From: Maribacter sp.
GTDB taxonomy: Bacteria; Bacteroidota; Bacteroidia; Flavobacteriales; Flavobacteriaceae
Assembly: GCA_024228355.1 (NCBI GenBank)
Contig: JAAETN010000495.1
Span: 1-52,260, forward strand
Direction: 5' to 3'
Length of the DNA: 52,260 nucleotides
The position numbers and the translations under genes are program-made. Under the pieces are notes generated by a model. The model was given only the letters and a program-made list of their open reading frames with translations, was not told the origin of the DNA and made no database searches. Below are positions 1-8,598 of the stretch, one piece after another. Within the stretch, counting starts at the first letter, position 1, and each line of letters starts with the position of its first letter.

Positions 1-269
1 CGAAGGCCCTGCTTTAGACTCACCCGATTGAAGGTCAGTCCCAATTCCTTCCAGGACTGTCCGCGTAGTTTTAGACTCGTCCAAACCATTACTAACATAA
101 GGAGATTTGCAACCCAAACAATACTATAGCTACGAATAAGGTCTTCACCTACCCAGGAACTTGTAAATTTTATAAACAAGAAGGCTGGAAGAAATACCAA
201 CAACATTTCGCCAAGGCAGTATATCCAATTCTGCTGGTCGTCTTGTACATTTTCCATTTTAGTTTCCAT
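1..269 (-). CDS. CPBP-type intramembrane protease, N-terminal part (cut by window edge)
   Basis: The minus strand is open from an ATG at 267-269 to the window edge, giving about 89 residues; the C-terminal part is outside. Two hydrophobic stretches are visible, followed by the segment WKELGLTF, which is typical of the N-terminal part of CPBP (CAAX-protease/bacteriocin-processing) membrane proteins. A second ATG twelve bases downstream is an alternative start. The conserved glutamates and histidines of the family would lie beyond the edge, so activity cannot be judged. It lies downstream of, and in the same direction as, the AraC-type regulator, 114 bases away. The family call rests on this short segment only. 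Confidence 0.55.
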   Translation of the reverse strand, partial: METKMENVQDDQQNWIYCLGEMLLVFLPAFLFIKFTSSWVGEDLIRSYSIVWVANLLMLVMVWTSLKLRGQSWKELGLTFNRVSLKQGL

Positions 270-382
270 ATTATTTGAATTTTAAGTTAGATTCAAAACT
301 ATTGTAGAGAGAAATGGAAATCGACCGTCTTCAGGAAAACGGACGAATTAAATGCGACTATTCCCGAAAAATTTAAGTTTAA

Positions 383-1513
383 CTAGGTTTGGGACAGACT
401 TTTTTTAAATTCGGATGGAGTTTGACCGGTCAGTTTTTTGAATTCCTTATTGAAGGAAGATTTGGAATTAAATCCGGCCTGAAACATGGCTTCAATTATG
501 GTCATTTTCTTATCAGGGCCTTGTAGAATTGTTTTTACCTCTTCACAACGAAAGGTATTTATGAAATCATAGAAGTTTTGATCGAATCCCTGATTTATTA
601 CCTGGGAAAGCGTTTTACCACTTACGCCTAATTCCTCGGCTAAATCTTTGCTGTTCAGATCTGGATTCAGGTATAGTTGATCTGTCAGCATCAAATTGGT
701 TAGCTGATTTTTGTAATTACTAATATCAACCGGACTAAGATTAGACATTGCATACTTTTCAGTTTCTTTTTTAGTAATACCAGAAAATATAGCAGGTTGA
801 TTTAGTGCTTTTACCAATATCAGATTTATGAAGTAGAAAGTTACAAGAAGTAATACTGTAACCGAAACATATAGAAATATCTTATTACTGAAAATAGGTG
901 TCAGGTTATGAATCATTGCAACAATAGTGATTACAGTAAAGGCCCGTAGCATAAAATTGAGCCAGTCTAGTTTAATCCCGTCTATACTGGAATACTTATC
1001 TTTTATTACTGCATGATATGTTTTGATTGTGCGCCAGGATAACCACAAATAGTATAATATATGCAAATATGTAAACAGACTAATGACATAGACCCAGGCT
1101 GGAAAATCCGCGGTGGTAATTTTTAAGGCAATTTCCGGACCAGACTCCTTGTCCAAGGAAACAATCAAAAATAGCACAAAGCATGTATATATGGCATAAG
1201 GTACTAAATGCCATGCATCTCTCTTTTTAAAGGCAAAGTCATGGAATACCACAGCACGGCAATAGAAAAACAGAATAGGGCCATACAATAAAAAAAAGGC
1301 ATCATCCAACAGGTGAACCATTGGGTTGGGAAATATGAGCCCGCTAACTCGGGCTGCAAAATCCATCAGATTAATAGCGAACAAAAAAAACAGCAAGGCC
1401 AGCAGACTATTGTTTCTTTTAATTCCTTTTTTGTGCGTAAACAAGTAGAGCGTCAAGAATAAAAATTGAAAAGCCACTAGGATAGAAAGCAATGCGCCCA
1501 GGTTGTATTTCAT
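383..1513 (-). CDS. Membrane-bound AraC-family transcriptional regulator
   Basis: The product is a 376-residue protein with about seven hydrophobic helices in the first two thirds, followed by a C-terminal AraC-type DNA-binding domain. The domain shows the first helix-turn-helix (SKDLAEELGVSGKTLSQVIN) and the AraC signature ending AGFNSKSSFNKEFKKLTGQTPSEFK. I chose the ATG at 1511-1513 because the open frame upstream of it (MMSSSFIEI...) is poorly hydrophobic and the family normally starts just before helix 1. Such membrane AraC proteins are common in Flavobacteriia; their ligands are mostly unknown. The neighbour downstream is the partial CPBP protease. Upstream begins the yifB-remnant region, so this gene may be an original flank of that hot spot. 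Confidence 0.85.
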   Translation of the reverse strand: MKYNLGALLSILVAFQFLFLTLYLFTHKKGIKRNNSLLALLFFLFAINLMDFAARVSGLIFPNPMVHLLDDAFFLLYGPILFFYCRAVVFHDFAFKKRDAWHLVPYAIYTCFVLFLIVSLDKESGPEIALKITTADFPAWVYVISLFTYLHILYYLWLSWRTIKTYHAVIKDKYSSIDGIKLDWLNFMLRAFTVITIVAMIHNLTPIFSNKIFLYVSVTVLLLVTFYFINLILVKALNQPAIFSGITKKETEKYAMSNLSPVDISNYKNQLTNLMLTDQLYLNPDLNSKDLAEELGVSGKTLSQVINQGFDQNFYDFINTFRCEEVKTILQGPDKKMTIIEAMFQAGFNSKSSFNKEFKKLTGQTPSEFKKSLSQT

Positions 1514-1585
1514 AACAATTAAATATAAGCAAATCTCTATAAAGGAAGAGGACATCAATAGTCATCGATACGTATTTACTGAAAT

Positions 1586-1735
1586 TTACCCCAACCAGCC
1601 TTCACGATCCAAACTCCGATATTGTTTAGATTCGGCAATACGATTGCCAATCAAGGACTCGGTATGTTCCAGATCAGCAATAGTCGTTTTACTTTTAATA
1701 TATGGATAGGTACGTGCAGAGAGTTTCTCCGCTAG
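1586..1735 (-). pseudogene. yifB/comM 3'-end remnant (copy B)
   Basis: The last 49 codons encode a diverged version of the C-terminus of the intact YifB at 8599-10155. Both end in QYRSLDREGWLG before the stop, and both share TIADLE and a form of LSAR-Y upstream. The frame stays open to 1783, but the residues upstream of about 1735 no longer resemble YifB. There is no ATPase part, so it cannot be functional. Its stop codon is the exact left limit of similarity. The TIR gene ends 14 bases beyond the right end of the open frame. Confidence 0.85.
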
Positions 1736-1799
1736 CACCAAGTCGCTCCTTATCCCATACAGTTGCAGGCAGACTTGCGGCATTACGCATTTCGGTCAG

Positions 1800-3149
1800 T
1801 TATCGGCTGAAGTCCCGAACCGCCCTAACTCGGAATTTTCGCTGTTCAACCGCTCTATTATAATGATATGATGCATTACCATCGCGAAATCTTAAAAGTC
1901 GTGCCTGATATTCATCGTAGGAGGTCGCACTCCAGTAAAGCTCATCGGTAAATTGACCGCTATTGGTTGCGCCCTGTCCAATAGTTTGGTGCATTGTTTT
2001 CAATTCATCTAAAGTTGGTAATCTCCATCCCTCACCCAATTGCTCATGAATTTTCATAGCGTTTTTCCATGACATCGGTCCAGCATCTCTCGGAGAAACG
2101 ATTTTACCGGTTTTACGATCGGAGCTAATTGAAAAAACAATACCACCATCATAGCTAGCACCAATACCAAGTTTTGATATAGATTCCTCCACTCCCACCG
2201 AATCAATTTCATTTTCGGATAATGCACTTGAGTCCCTTACATCAACTGGGTTCTCTTTTCGTAAAGGAGGTGTATTTTTCTCGGAATCGCTATTAAATAA
2301 TGAAAAAAACCATATTCCGACTATAGCGAATACCGCTATTAAGGACCCAACAACTACTCTTTTTTTAAGTTTTTTGTTTTTGTCCTCGTGCGTCTCTTCA
2401 TCTTTTCTGTTGGCTTCAATATGAATTTGTGGTCGATTCGCTTCTTCCTTTAGTTTGTTCTCCTCAGCTCTTCTTTTGGAGTCGACCGCTTCCCTAATTT
2501 TTTTCTCCTCCTCGACCTTTATTTGAGCTTCTGCTTCCTCTAAAATCCTATTCTCTTCCTCGGCTATGCTATCAGCTTCTCTTTCTTCGTTACTATTTAT
2601 TTCCATCCGATCCAGGCCGTCGGCATTCGCTGGCGATACTTCTATATTTTTTTCGGATTCCCCCTGATCCTTCTCATCTATTAATGACGCAATCACCGAA
2701 GCTACAGCGGCGGTAATGCTGTCCAAGACTTCATCAAGTGAAGCCCAATCCGCTATTGGTTTTTCCCGCTCCGGTAAAACCTGCAACTCCTTCAAATTGA
2801 AATTGTAGTCGTCGGATCTGAAATCAATATCCCATGGACAATTCTCAATAAGTATAGGTATAACCTTAGACTTACCTTCCTTATATCGGTCAATGACCCT
2901 TTTAAACTCTACCTGATTGATAAATTCAGAATGCATATAGGCATCACTTATCAAAAGAAGGAAGATATCGGCATCATTTAATCGGGATTCAATTTGGGGT
3001 TGCCATTGCTGCCCTGTATAAATGGGGTCATCATGCCAAATCGATACATCGTGGAGTTCTTTTAATGGTCGCAAATGACGCAATAGCCGAAGCATTATGT
3101 CATTGTCATCCGAAGTGTAAATTATAAATATATTTATATCCCGGTCCAT
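1800..3149 (-). CDS. TIR domain / coiled coil / transmembrane / DUF1566 protein
   Basis: The product is a 449-residue protein. Residues 1-155 form a TIR-like domain (FIIYTSDDN near the start, ADIFLLLISDAY around 60-71, then SEFINQVEFKRV, where E81 is the candidate catalytic glutamate of NAD-cleaving TIRs). Residues 185-262 are strongly charged and probably coiled coil. Residues 264-284 are one transmembrane helix. Residues 335-446 match the DUF1566 (Lcl C-terminal) pattern, with GWRLPTLDEL, YWSAT and the final VRAVR. The inferred topology is TIR inside and DUF1566 outside. TIR proteins of bacteria often act in anti-phage defence by degrading NAD; whether this one does is not shown. It sits alone between two yifB remnants, which argues for horizontal arrival. 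Its gene runs in the same direction as yifB. Confidence 0.8.
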   Translation of the reverse strand: MDRDINIFIIYTSDDNDIMLRLLRHLRPLKELHDVSIWHDDPIYTGQQWQPQIESRLNDADIFLLLISDAYMHSEFINQVEFKRVIDRYKEGKSKVIPILIENCPWDIDFRSDDYNFNLKELQVLPEREKPIADWASLDEVLDSITAAVASVIASLIDEKDQGESEKNIEVSPANADGLDRMEINSNEEREADSIAEEENRILEEAEAQIKVEEEKKIREAVDSKRRAEENKLKEEANRPQIHIEANRKDEETHEDKNKKLKKRVVVGSLIAVFAIVGIWFFSLFNSDSEKNTPPLRKENPVDVRDSSALSENEIDSVGVEESISKLGIGASYDGGIVFSISSDRKTGKIVSPRDAGPMSWKNAMKIHEQLGEGWRLPTLDELKTMHQTIGQGATNSGQFTDELYWSATSYDEYQARLLRFRDGNASYHYNRAVEQRKFRVRAVRDFSR

Positions 3150-3791
3150 TTCTTTAACAAATTACTAATTATCAGGACAGTCTAAAGTAGAGAATAATAT
3201 CATTAATGGGGATATTATGATCAAAATATTTCCAGTGCCTTGAAGAAGATTAGCCTGCTGCTCATGGCTTATATGGTGTCAGCAGAAAGATGCTCGCGCT
3301 AGCAGGGGCTTCAACTACCCCAACCACCCTTCCCGATCGAGAGAACGGTACTGTATCGCTTCCCCAATATGATTGCCATTTACTTCCTAAGAAATTTCGA
3401 GATCGGCGATGGTACGAGCAACTTTTAAAATACGGTCATAGGCCAGGGCAGATTGGTTTAGTCACTTCATGATGTTTTTAAGCTTCGCTTTGGAAGAATC
3501 ATCCAATTTGACAGATTATCAAATACTATATCATGACCAAGATCATTGACCATTTGGGGTAAAGCATCTAACTTGTACTTGAACTCAAATTCTATAGTAA
3601 CTAGTAACGAAATCAAGAAACTGCCTTATAGAATCTCAACTACACTAGTAGTATTGTCCACCCCGCATAAATCAATGAATGTTGAGTGCTCCTGTTTGCA
3701 GTGTTAAGAAACACTGGGAGTAATTTCAGGCTCACTAAGATAGGATAGGTACGCAACAAGAAAATAATTTATTAACCTAAAAAATATAATC
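3150..3791. other. Intergenic stretch holding a yifB remnant
   Basis: This 640-base stretch lies between the divergent TIR gene and the cyclase operon. The only recognisable content is the yifB remnant at 3315-3506. The short open frame on the plus strand at 3290-3472 is antisense to that remnant and is not a credible gene. From 3507 to 3791 I see no gene, and no promoter that I would name. Confidence 0.5.
3315..3506 (-). pseudogene. yifB/comM 3'-end remnant (copy C), two in-frame stops
   Basis: Reading the minus strand from about 3506 to the TAG at 3315-3317 gives 63 codons that follow the YifB C-terminus. The order is an LDDSSKAKLKNIMK-like start (the intact gene has MDEASKALLKNAME), then AYDRILKVARTIADLE, then HIGEAIQYRSLDREGWLG. 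Two in-frame stops interrupt it, a TGA after NIMK and a TAG after ADLEIS. It is therefore a decayed fragment. As in the other copies, similarity stops exactly at the stop codon on the left side. Confidence 0.88.
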
Positions 3792-4301
3792 ATGGGACTT
3801 GACCCAACAATTAACTTTACAGAAGAGAATCTAAATTTTGACAAGGAAATTCTAAAAGCTGAATTAAAGGAAATTCTAAAAGCTGAAGATCAAATTATTT
3901 CATTGATAGTAAAAGCCGAAGGTCTTTATAATTTGGAAAAAGAATACACACAGACCCAGGTTGACAAGTACAGTATACTTGAAGATAAACAACATAGTTC
4001 ACAACTTGCTCCTTTAAAAAATTTCATATCAGAAGTTTTCATTGGTCATAAGGTAAGTTGGAATGGACAATCAATTGACGACGGATATACTGTTTTAATA
4101 GAAAGTATTACATATAAACATGATTTTTTGGAAGAATCTCAACCCATTAGTGGAATTGAAGGAATGGTCACAACCAAGATAAAGAATGACAAAGAATTGG
4201 AGGACAAGATTTTTGAATACAAAATCAATTTCAGTATCTATAAAGAAGGCGCAGATCCTAAATATTTTATGATTGATCCAAAATTATGTGGTAATACCTA
4301 A
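3792..4301 (+). CDS. Protein of unknown function, partner of the cyclase gene
   Basis: The product is a 169-residue protein with no signal peptide or membrane helix and no family that I recognise. It is acidic and lysine-rich at the N-terminus, where an eight-residue unit (KEILKAEL, then KEILKAED) is repeated in tandem by a 24-base duplication. The C-terminal two thirds (about 70-169) looks like a small alternating beta-strand domain. The stop is only five bases before the TTG start of the adenylyl cyclase gene, so the two are almost certainly cotranscribed and may work together. The start ATG follows an AT-rich stretch without a clear Shine-Dalgarno sequence, as is normal in Bacteroidota. 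Confidence 0.75.
   Translation: MGLDPTINFTEENLNFDKEILKAELKEILKAEDQIISLIVKAEGLYNLEKEYTQTQVDKYSILEDKQHSSQLAPLKNFISEVFIGHKVSWNGQSIDDGYTVLIESITYKHDFLEESQPISGIEGMVTTKIKNDKELEDKIFEYKINFSIYKEGADPKYFMIDPKLCGNT
3843..3888 (+). repeat. In-frame 24-base tandem duplication
   Basis: Two copies of a unit beginning aaggaaattctaaaagctga lie side by side near the start of the unknown gene, duplicating eight codons. The copies are identical over about 21 bases, so the duplication is probably recent. Confidence 0.7.
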
Positions 4302-4306
4302 TTAAA

Positions 4307-6118
4307 TTGAAATCTTTCAACTATTTGGTAAAGGTATGTGTTGCCGTATGCTATTTGCATTTACCATGTGCAAGCAGTACTGCGCAGGACCAGAGAATTG
4401 CCGATAGTCTGGTGAAAATTTATCAGGAAGATACCTTGGAAGGTTTCAAAAAATTGGAATTACTGAGAAATTTGGCCTTTAACCAGGCGAATGATCTCGA
4501 ATTATCCTTAAAATATGCAGAAGAACTTATAGCCCTGTCCAAGTTAGAAGACAATGCTTTATACTTGTACAGGGGGTATCTTCAAAAAGGAAATAGCACA
4601 AGAAGACTTGGAGATTTGGAAATTGCGCTGGATGCTTTCTTCAAGAGTCTTGAGGCAGCTATTAAGGTAGAACATATTGCAGGTGAGGGAATGGCTTATA
4701 CCTCAATTGCTGATGTTTATTCTCAAATGGGAAACTCTAATAATGCCGAGGTGTATTATAACAAAGCCATTCCACTGTTAAGAAAGATCAATGATTCTGT
4801 ATCGCTAGCTATCGCCCTATTGAATGCAGGTGATCAATATTTGAAGGATAAGAAATATGAGTCTGCCATGGCCTATTTTGAGGAGGCCGGGCGTATCTCT
4901 GAAAATATAAATTTCCTAAGTGGCACTGTCTATTACCTGGGCAATATGGGAATGGTATATGCCGAGCAAGGAAAGGATGACTTGGCGAAGGCAAATATAA
5001 ATGCCGCTATTACGATCCTTGAGGAACTGCAGGATTATTCCCCAATTGTGGAATACCTTACTACAATGTCCTATATCTATTCAAAACAACAGAATTTTAC
5101 TACGGCATTCAGCTATTCGCAAAGAAGCCTGGAACTTGCTACTGCCCACAATTTAAAAGAGTCCATTGGTGCTGCAAATCTTCAGTTATCAGAACTGTAT
5201 GAACATACCGGAAACCCAAGTGAGGCTTTTAAATATTTCAAGAATCACATTGCATACCGGGACAGCGTCAAGAACATCGCAAGAGTCCAGCAAATGGCCG
5301 ATCTGCGTACAGATTTTGAGGTTTCTCAAAAACAGATTGAATTAGATCTGCTCAGCCAAAAAAAGGCGAATCAGCAGACCATTTTTATTGCCATGATTAT
5401 AATTGCAGGTCTTACAATCATTTTATTACTCACCTTGTATTGGTATTATAGATCTATTAAAAGGGAGAAAAAAATCTCTGAGAATCTCCTCCTGAATATC
5501 CTACCCTCTGAAACTGCTGAGGAATTAAAAAAAAGTGGTAAAGTACAAGCTGAAAAGTTTGATTCTGTGACCGTATTGTTTACCGATTTTAGGGGATTTA
5601 CACGGCTAGCAGGAAATTTATCTCCCGAAAAGCTGGTAGAAAGAGTTGATTATTATTTTTCAAAGTTTGACGAAATTATGGAAAAACACCACCTTGAAAA
5701 AATCAAAACCATAGGCGATTCGTATATGTGCGTTGGGGGTTTACACTCCCACAAAGCAGATCACCCTCTTAAAATGATGTTGGCTGCTTTTGAAATTTCC
5801 GCATTTGTTGGTGATTGCAAAAAACGAGGTTCAAAAAATGAAATTTGTTTTGATATGCGTATAGGAATTAATACGGGTCCGGTGGTTGCCGGAGTAGTAG
5901 GTAGGAAGAAATTTGCTTATGACATATGGGGAGATACTGTGAATATAGCCTCACGTATGCAAACCAATTCAGAGGCTGGAAAAATTAATGTATCGGAATA
6001 CACCTATGAGTTGATTAAAGATTCCTTTGTTTGTGAATATAGAGGTGAATTTGAAGTTAAAAATAAAGGGTTGATGAAAATGTACTATGTAAATAATACA
6101 AAGATCAAAACCATGTAA
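4307..6118 (+). CDS. TPR-transmembrane class III adenylyl cyclase
   Basis: The product is a 603-residue protein. Residues 1-26 are a signal peptide and about 45-320 are TPR-type helical repeats. Residues 358-381 are a transmembrane helix and 410-600 a class III nucleotide cyclase domain. The metal-binding aspartates D427 (LFTDFRGFT) and D471 (TIGDSYM) are present. The substrate-choosing residues are K467 (KIKTIGD) and D539 (AYDIWGD), the pair found in adenylyl rather than guanylyl cyclases. N546 and R550 (NIASRM) complete the site. So it should make cAMP in the cytoplasm in response to something bound by the periplasmic TPR part. The start is TTG at 4307, since no ATG lies in frame before the TPR region and the TTG start gives a good signal peptide. 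It is cotranscribed with the unknown gene upstream. Confidence 0.87.
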   Translation: MKSFNYLVKVCVAVCYLHLPCASSTAQDQRIADSLVKIYQEDTLEGFKKLELLRNLAFNQANDLELSLKYAEELIALSKLEDNALYLYRGYLQKGNSTRRLGDLEIALDAFFKSLEAAIKVEHIAGEGMAYTSIADVYSQMGNSNNAEVYYNKAIPLLRKINDSVSLAIALLNAGDQYLKDKKYESAMAYFEEAGRISENINFLSGTVYYLGNMGMVYAEQGKDDLAKANINAAITILEELQDYSPIVEYLTTMSYIYSKQQNFTTAFSYSQRSLELATAHNLKESIGAANLQLSELYEHTGNPSEAFKYFKNHIAYRDSVKNIARVQQMADLRTDFEVSQKQIELDLLSQKKANQQTIFIAMIIIAGLTIILLLTLYWYYRSIKREKKISENLLLNILPSETAEELKKSGKVQAEKFDSVTVLFTDFRGFTRLAGNLSPEKLVERVDYYFSKFDEIMEKHHLEKIKTIGDSYMCVGGLHSHKADHPLKMMLAAFEISAFVGDCKKRGSKNEICFDMRIGINTGPVVAGVVGRKKFAYDIWGDTVNIASRMQTNSEAGKINVSEYTYELIKDSFVCEYRGEFEVKNKGLMKMYYVNNTKIKTM

Positions 6119-6884
6119 ATTTGTTGTTTGTACAATGTAATCTTAAGTTTGAGCCATAATTATACCTACCCCAACCATCCTTCTCTATCTAGACTTCTAT
6201 ATTGGATGGCTTCTGCAATACACCCGAATGAGTAAGTATTTGTTTTGCGAATTGACTGATGCAAAGCTTACGAAGAGGGCCGCATCTGTGATTCTATCTA
6301 ATGTGGTGGTTTGTAAATTATGTGATTTTGGTCAAGCATTACAATGGGTTAAGGGATAAAATCTTAGTCTCTTAAAACCTGAATTTCTGGGACAAATAAA
6401 AAAGACCACTAATGGGACTCTTCAAGAAAAAGTAGCGTAATTTGTAATAGAAGTCCTATCAACCGGCCGTTTTACGGGACAGCCAATTCTTAATTCGATT
6501 GTTTTAAACTCAAGTTGAATAATCATTATAAAGTATATAATGAGAGTATGTTTGTTATCTGCTATATTTGGAGTATTACGAAATGGAGATATACGTGCCG
6601 GTACGCATATCCATACGTTTAATGTAGCAAAGAAGTACTAATAGTAAGCATTGACCAAATAATTTTGGATATGAGAACAAACCCAACAATACGTGGACGA
6701 GGTACGTTCTGTTAGCTCATAAAATGCAGATTAAGAGGCTTTTAAGTCTAGAGGCAAGGGGTGGAAAATATTTTTGACTGGAGTTGAACCAAATTGGCCA
6801 CGAAAAAATAGCTTTTGTCTTAATGCCGGCGCTAAAACCGGCTCAAAAAAAATCAATTTGGAATTTTAAATCTAATACAGAACT
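6119..6884. other. Intergenic stretch holding a yifB remnant
   Basis: This stretch of about 770 bases lies between the cyclase and the GH43 gene. The yifB remnant occupies 6166-6218. Near 6822-6842 there is a short GC-rich hairpin (GCCGG paired with CCGGC) upstream of the GH43 start. I recognise no other gene fragment on either strand. Confidence 0.5.
6166..6218 (-). pseudogene. yifB/comM 3'-end remnant (copy D), last 17 codons
   Basis: The minus strand encodes IAEAIQYRSLDREGWLG followed by TAG, identical in protein to the end of the intact YifB. Within the Q-Y-R-S-L-D-R codons it differs from the resident gene at seven bases, all of them synonymous. The fragment therefore comes from another yifB allele and is not a recent copy of the resident one. 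Similarity ends abruptly on the right at about 6218 and exactly at the stop codon on the left. Confidence 0.83.
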
Positions 6885-8393
6885 ATGAAAAAACTATTCA
6901 TAACCTTAGTAGTTCTCCCATTATGTATGCTGCAGGTAATTCAAGCTCAAGAGGTAGCAAAGGATTATCCAATAAAAGTGTTAACGTTTGGGAATTGGGC
7001 AGATCCTACAATAGTTAAATATGAAGATACTTATTATATGACATCTAATAATGACAATCATATCCCTTCTGCTATGCTTTTAAAGTCTAAAGACCTTTTT
7101 GATTGGGAACCAATAACATATACAAATCCCAATAGAGGTCAAGGTCCTGCTACAGATATAGCTAAATATGGAAACAAATTATACATATATGGAGGTGGGG
7201 GAAAAGATGTTTGGGTTCAGTATGCAGAATATCCATTTGAATCATGGTCAGAAAGAATAAATATGGATCCAATTGAACCACATGGGATTGATGCTGGACA
7301 TATTACAGATGAACGAGGTAACAGATATTTATATACGAATATGGGTAAAATGTTAAAAATATCAAAAGATGGACTTAAGGCTGAAACTGCTCCCCAGCTA
7401 AAATATGATGGCTGGGATATTCCAGATTCAATTGACATAGAATGTGTTTGTTTAGAAAGTCCAAAACTATTTAAGAAAGATGAGTATTATTTTTTGGTAA
7501 GTGCTGCTGGTGGAACTGTAGGGCCAGCTACAAGTCATATGGCAATTGTCGCCCGCTCAAAAACTGTTGAAGGCCCATGGGAAAACTCTCCGTATAATCC
7601 GATGATCTGGACAGAAAGTATGAATGAAAAATGGTGGTCTAAAGGACATGCGACCTTAATTGAAGGCCCAGATGGAAATTGGGCAGCTATCTATCATGGA
7701 TATCTTCAGCATCAAAGATCGCTTGGAAGGGCAACTCTTATGTCTCCAATTAATTGGACTGATGATGGCTGGCCAGTTGTTGCAGATGAGTGGCCTGAAG
7801 GATGGGATAAGGAGCCGGTTTTCAATTGGGAGTTGAGTGATTCCTTTGATAACCAAGAATTGGGAATTCAATGGCAAGCTTGGAATGACTTAAAGCCAGA
7901 AAGATTCTCTTTGTCTGATGGTGCACTTAAATTTAAAGGAATTAATACAGTAGATCCTGGATTATCTTTCCCAATCACAGTTAACCCTTTGCATTCAGGA
8001 TATGAAGTAGAAACTGAAGTTGAAATATCAAATGATGGTACAGCTGGTTTAATATTATTTTATAACAGCAATGCTTATGTCGGAATTGGATTATCTGGTG
8101 ATGGAAAAATTCAAAAATATTTAAAACTATCTGAAAGAATGGAAACTCCAAAGCCAAGGGACATTGTTGAGGTTGGAGTAGATAAGATTAAATTAAAAAT
8201 TAATAATGATAACCAAACAGTCTCCTACTATTATAAAATTGAGGGGACTGATTGGATAAAACTAGAAGCTTCTGAAGATATTTCCGGTTTTCAGGACAAT
8301 ATTTATGGAGGTTTTATTTCAGTAAGACCCGGATTATTTGTGCTAGGTAATTCAAAAGCTATATTTAATGAATTCAATTACTCAAAACTCTGA
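6885..8393 (+). CDS. Secreted GH43 glycoside hydrolase
   Basis: The product is a 502-residue protein with a signal peptide (about 1-21). It carries an N-terminal five-bladed GH43 propeller to about residue 305 and a C-terminal beta-sandwich (about 310-500), as in the GH43 enzymes that carry a second domain. The three expected catalytic residues are visible: D40 (NWADPTIVK, general base), D136 (GIDAGH, pKa modulator) and E191 (ESPKLFK, general acid). The likely substrates are beta-xylosides or alpha-arabinosides of plant or algal glycans; the exact specificity cannot be read. It lies between yifB remnants, with no TonB/SusD pair beside it, so it is not part of a canonical polysaccharide locus here. 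Confidence 0.88.
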   Translation: MKKLFITLVVLPLCMLQVIQAQEVAKDYPIKVLTFGNWADPTIVKYEDTYYMTSNNDNHIPSAMLLKSKDLFDWEPITYTNPNRGQGPATDIAKYGNKLYIYGGGGKDVWVQYAEYPFESWSERINMDPIEPHGIDAGHITDERGNRYLYTNMGKMLKISKDGLKAETAPQLKYDGWDIPDSIDIECVCLESPKLFKKDEYYFLVSAAGGTVGPATSHMAIVARSKTVEGPWENSPYNPMIWTESMNEKWWSKGHATLIEGPDGNWAAIYHGYLQHQRSLGRATLMSPINWTDDGWPVVADEWPEGWDKEPVFNWELSDSFDNQELGIQWQAWNDLKPERFSLSDGALKFKGINTVDPGLSFPITVNPLHSGYEVETEVEISNDGTAGLILFYNSNAYVGIGLSGDGKIQKYLKLSERMETPKPRDIVEVGVDKIKLKINNDNQTVSYYYKIEGTDWIKLEASEDISGFQDNIYGGFISVRPGLFVLGNSKAIFNEFNYSKL

Positions 8394-8494
8394 AAATAAT
8401 AGAAACATATTACTACAAAACGAGAACTTCACGTTTTCAAGAAAAACATACTATTCAAAAATTAGTGTATTAAACTTTAAAAAGAAAAAATAAG

Positions 8495-8598
8495 ATGAAT
8501 TTTTTTTATTATTTATAAGTATGATTGTTTTATCCGGAATTAATTCAGCCCAGACTAATAAATGGACTGAGGAGCATTATTTACTCCAGGATGACTAA
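8495..8598 (+). pseudogene. Decapitated secreted-protein gene: signal peptide plus a few residues
   Basis: Reading the frame of 8521 gives FFLLFISMIVLSGINSAQ followed by TNKWTEEHYLLQDD and a stop, which is a typical signal peptide and the beginning of a mature protein. The only good ATG (8495-8497) is out of frame with this by a slip in a run of eight T residues at 8500-8507. The reading ends where the yifB stop codon begins, so the rest of the gene was probably lost at that junction. The original family cannot be named from so few residues. Confidence 0.5.

Noticed and set aside
3290-3472. Plus-strand open frame of 60 codons
   Set aside because: It is the antisense of the decayed yifB end (copy C).
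3467-3614. Minus-strand open frame with protein-like text (FEFKYKLDALPQMVNDLG)
   Set aside because: It has no start codon in a sensible place, overlaps the yifB remnant out of frame, and matches no family that I recognise.
1800-6118. TIR protein plus cyclase read as a Pycsar-type cyclic-nucleotide defence system
   Set aside because: The cyclase is a TPR-transmembrane adenylyl type and not a soluble pyrimidine cyclase, the TIR protein has no cyclic-nucleotide-binding domain, and a yifB remnant separates the two genes.
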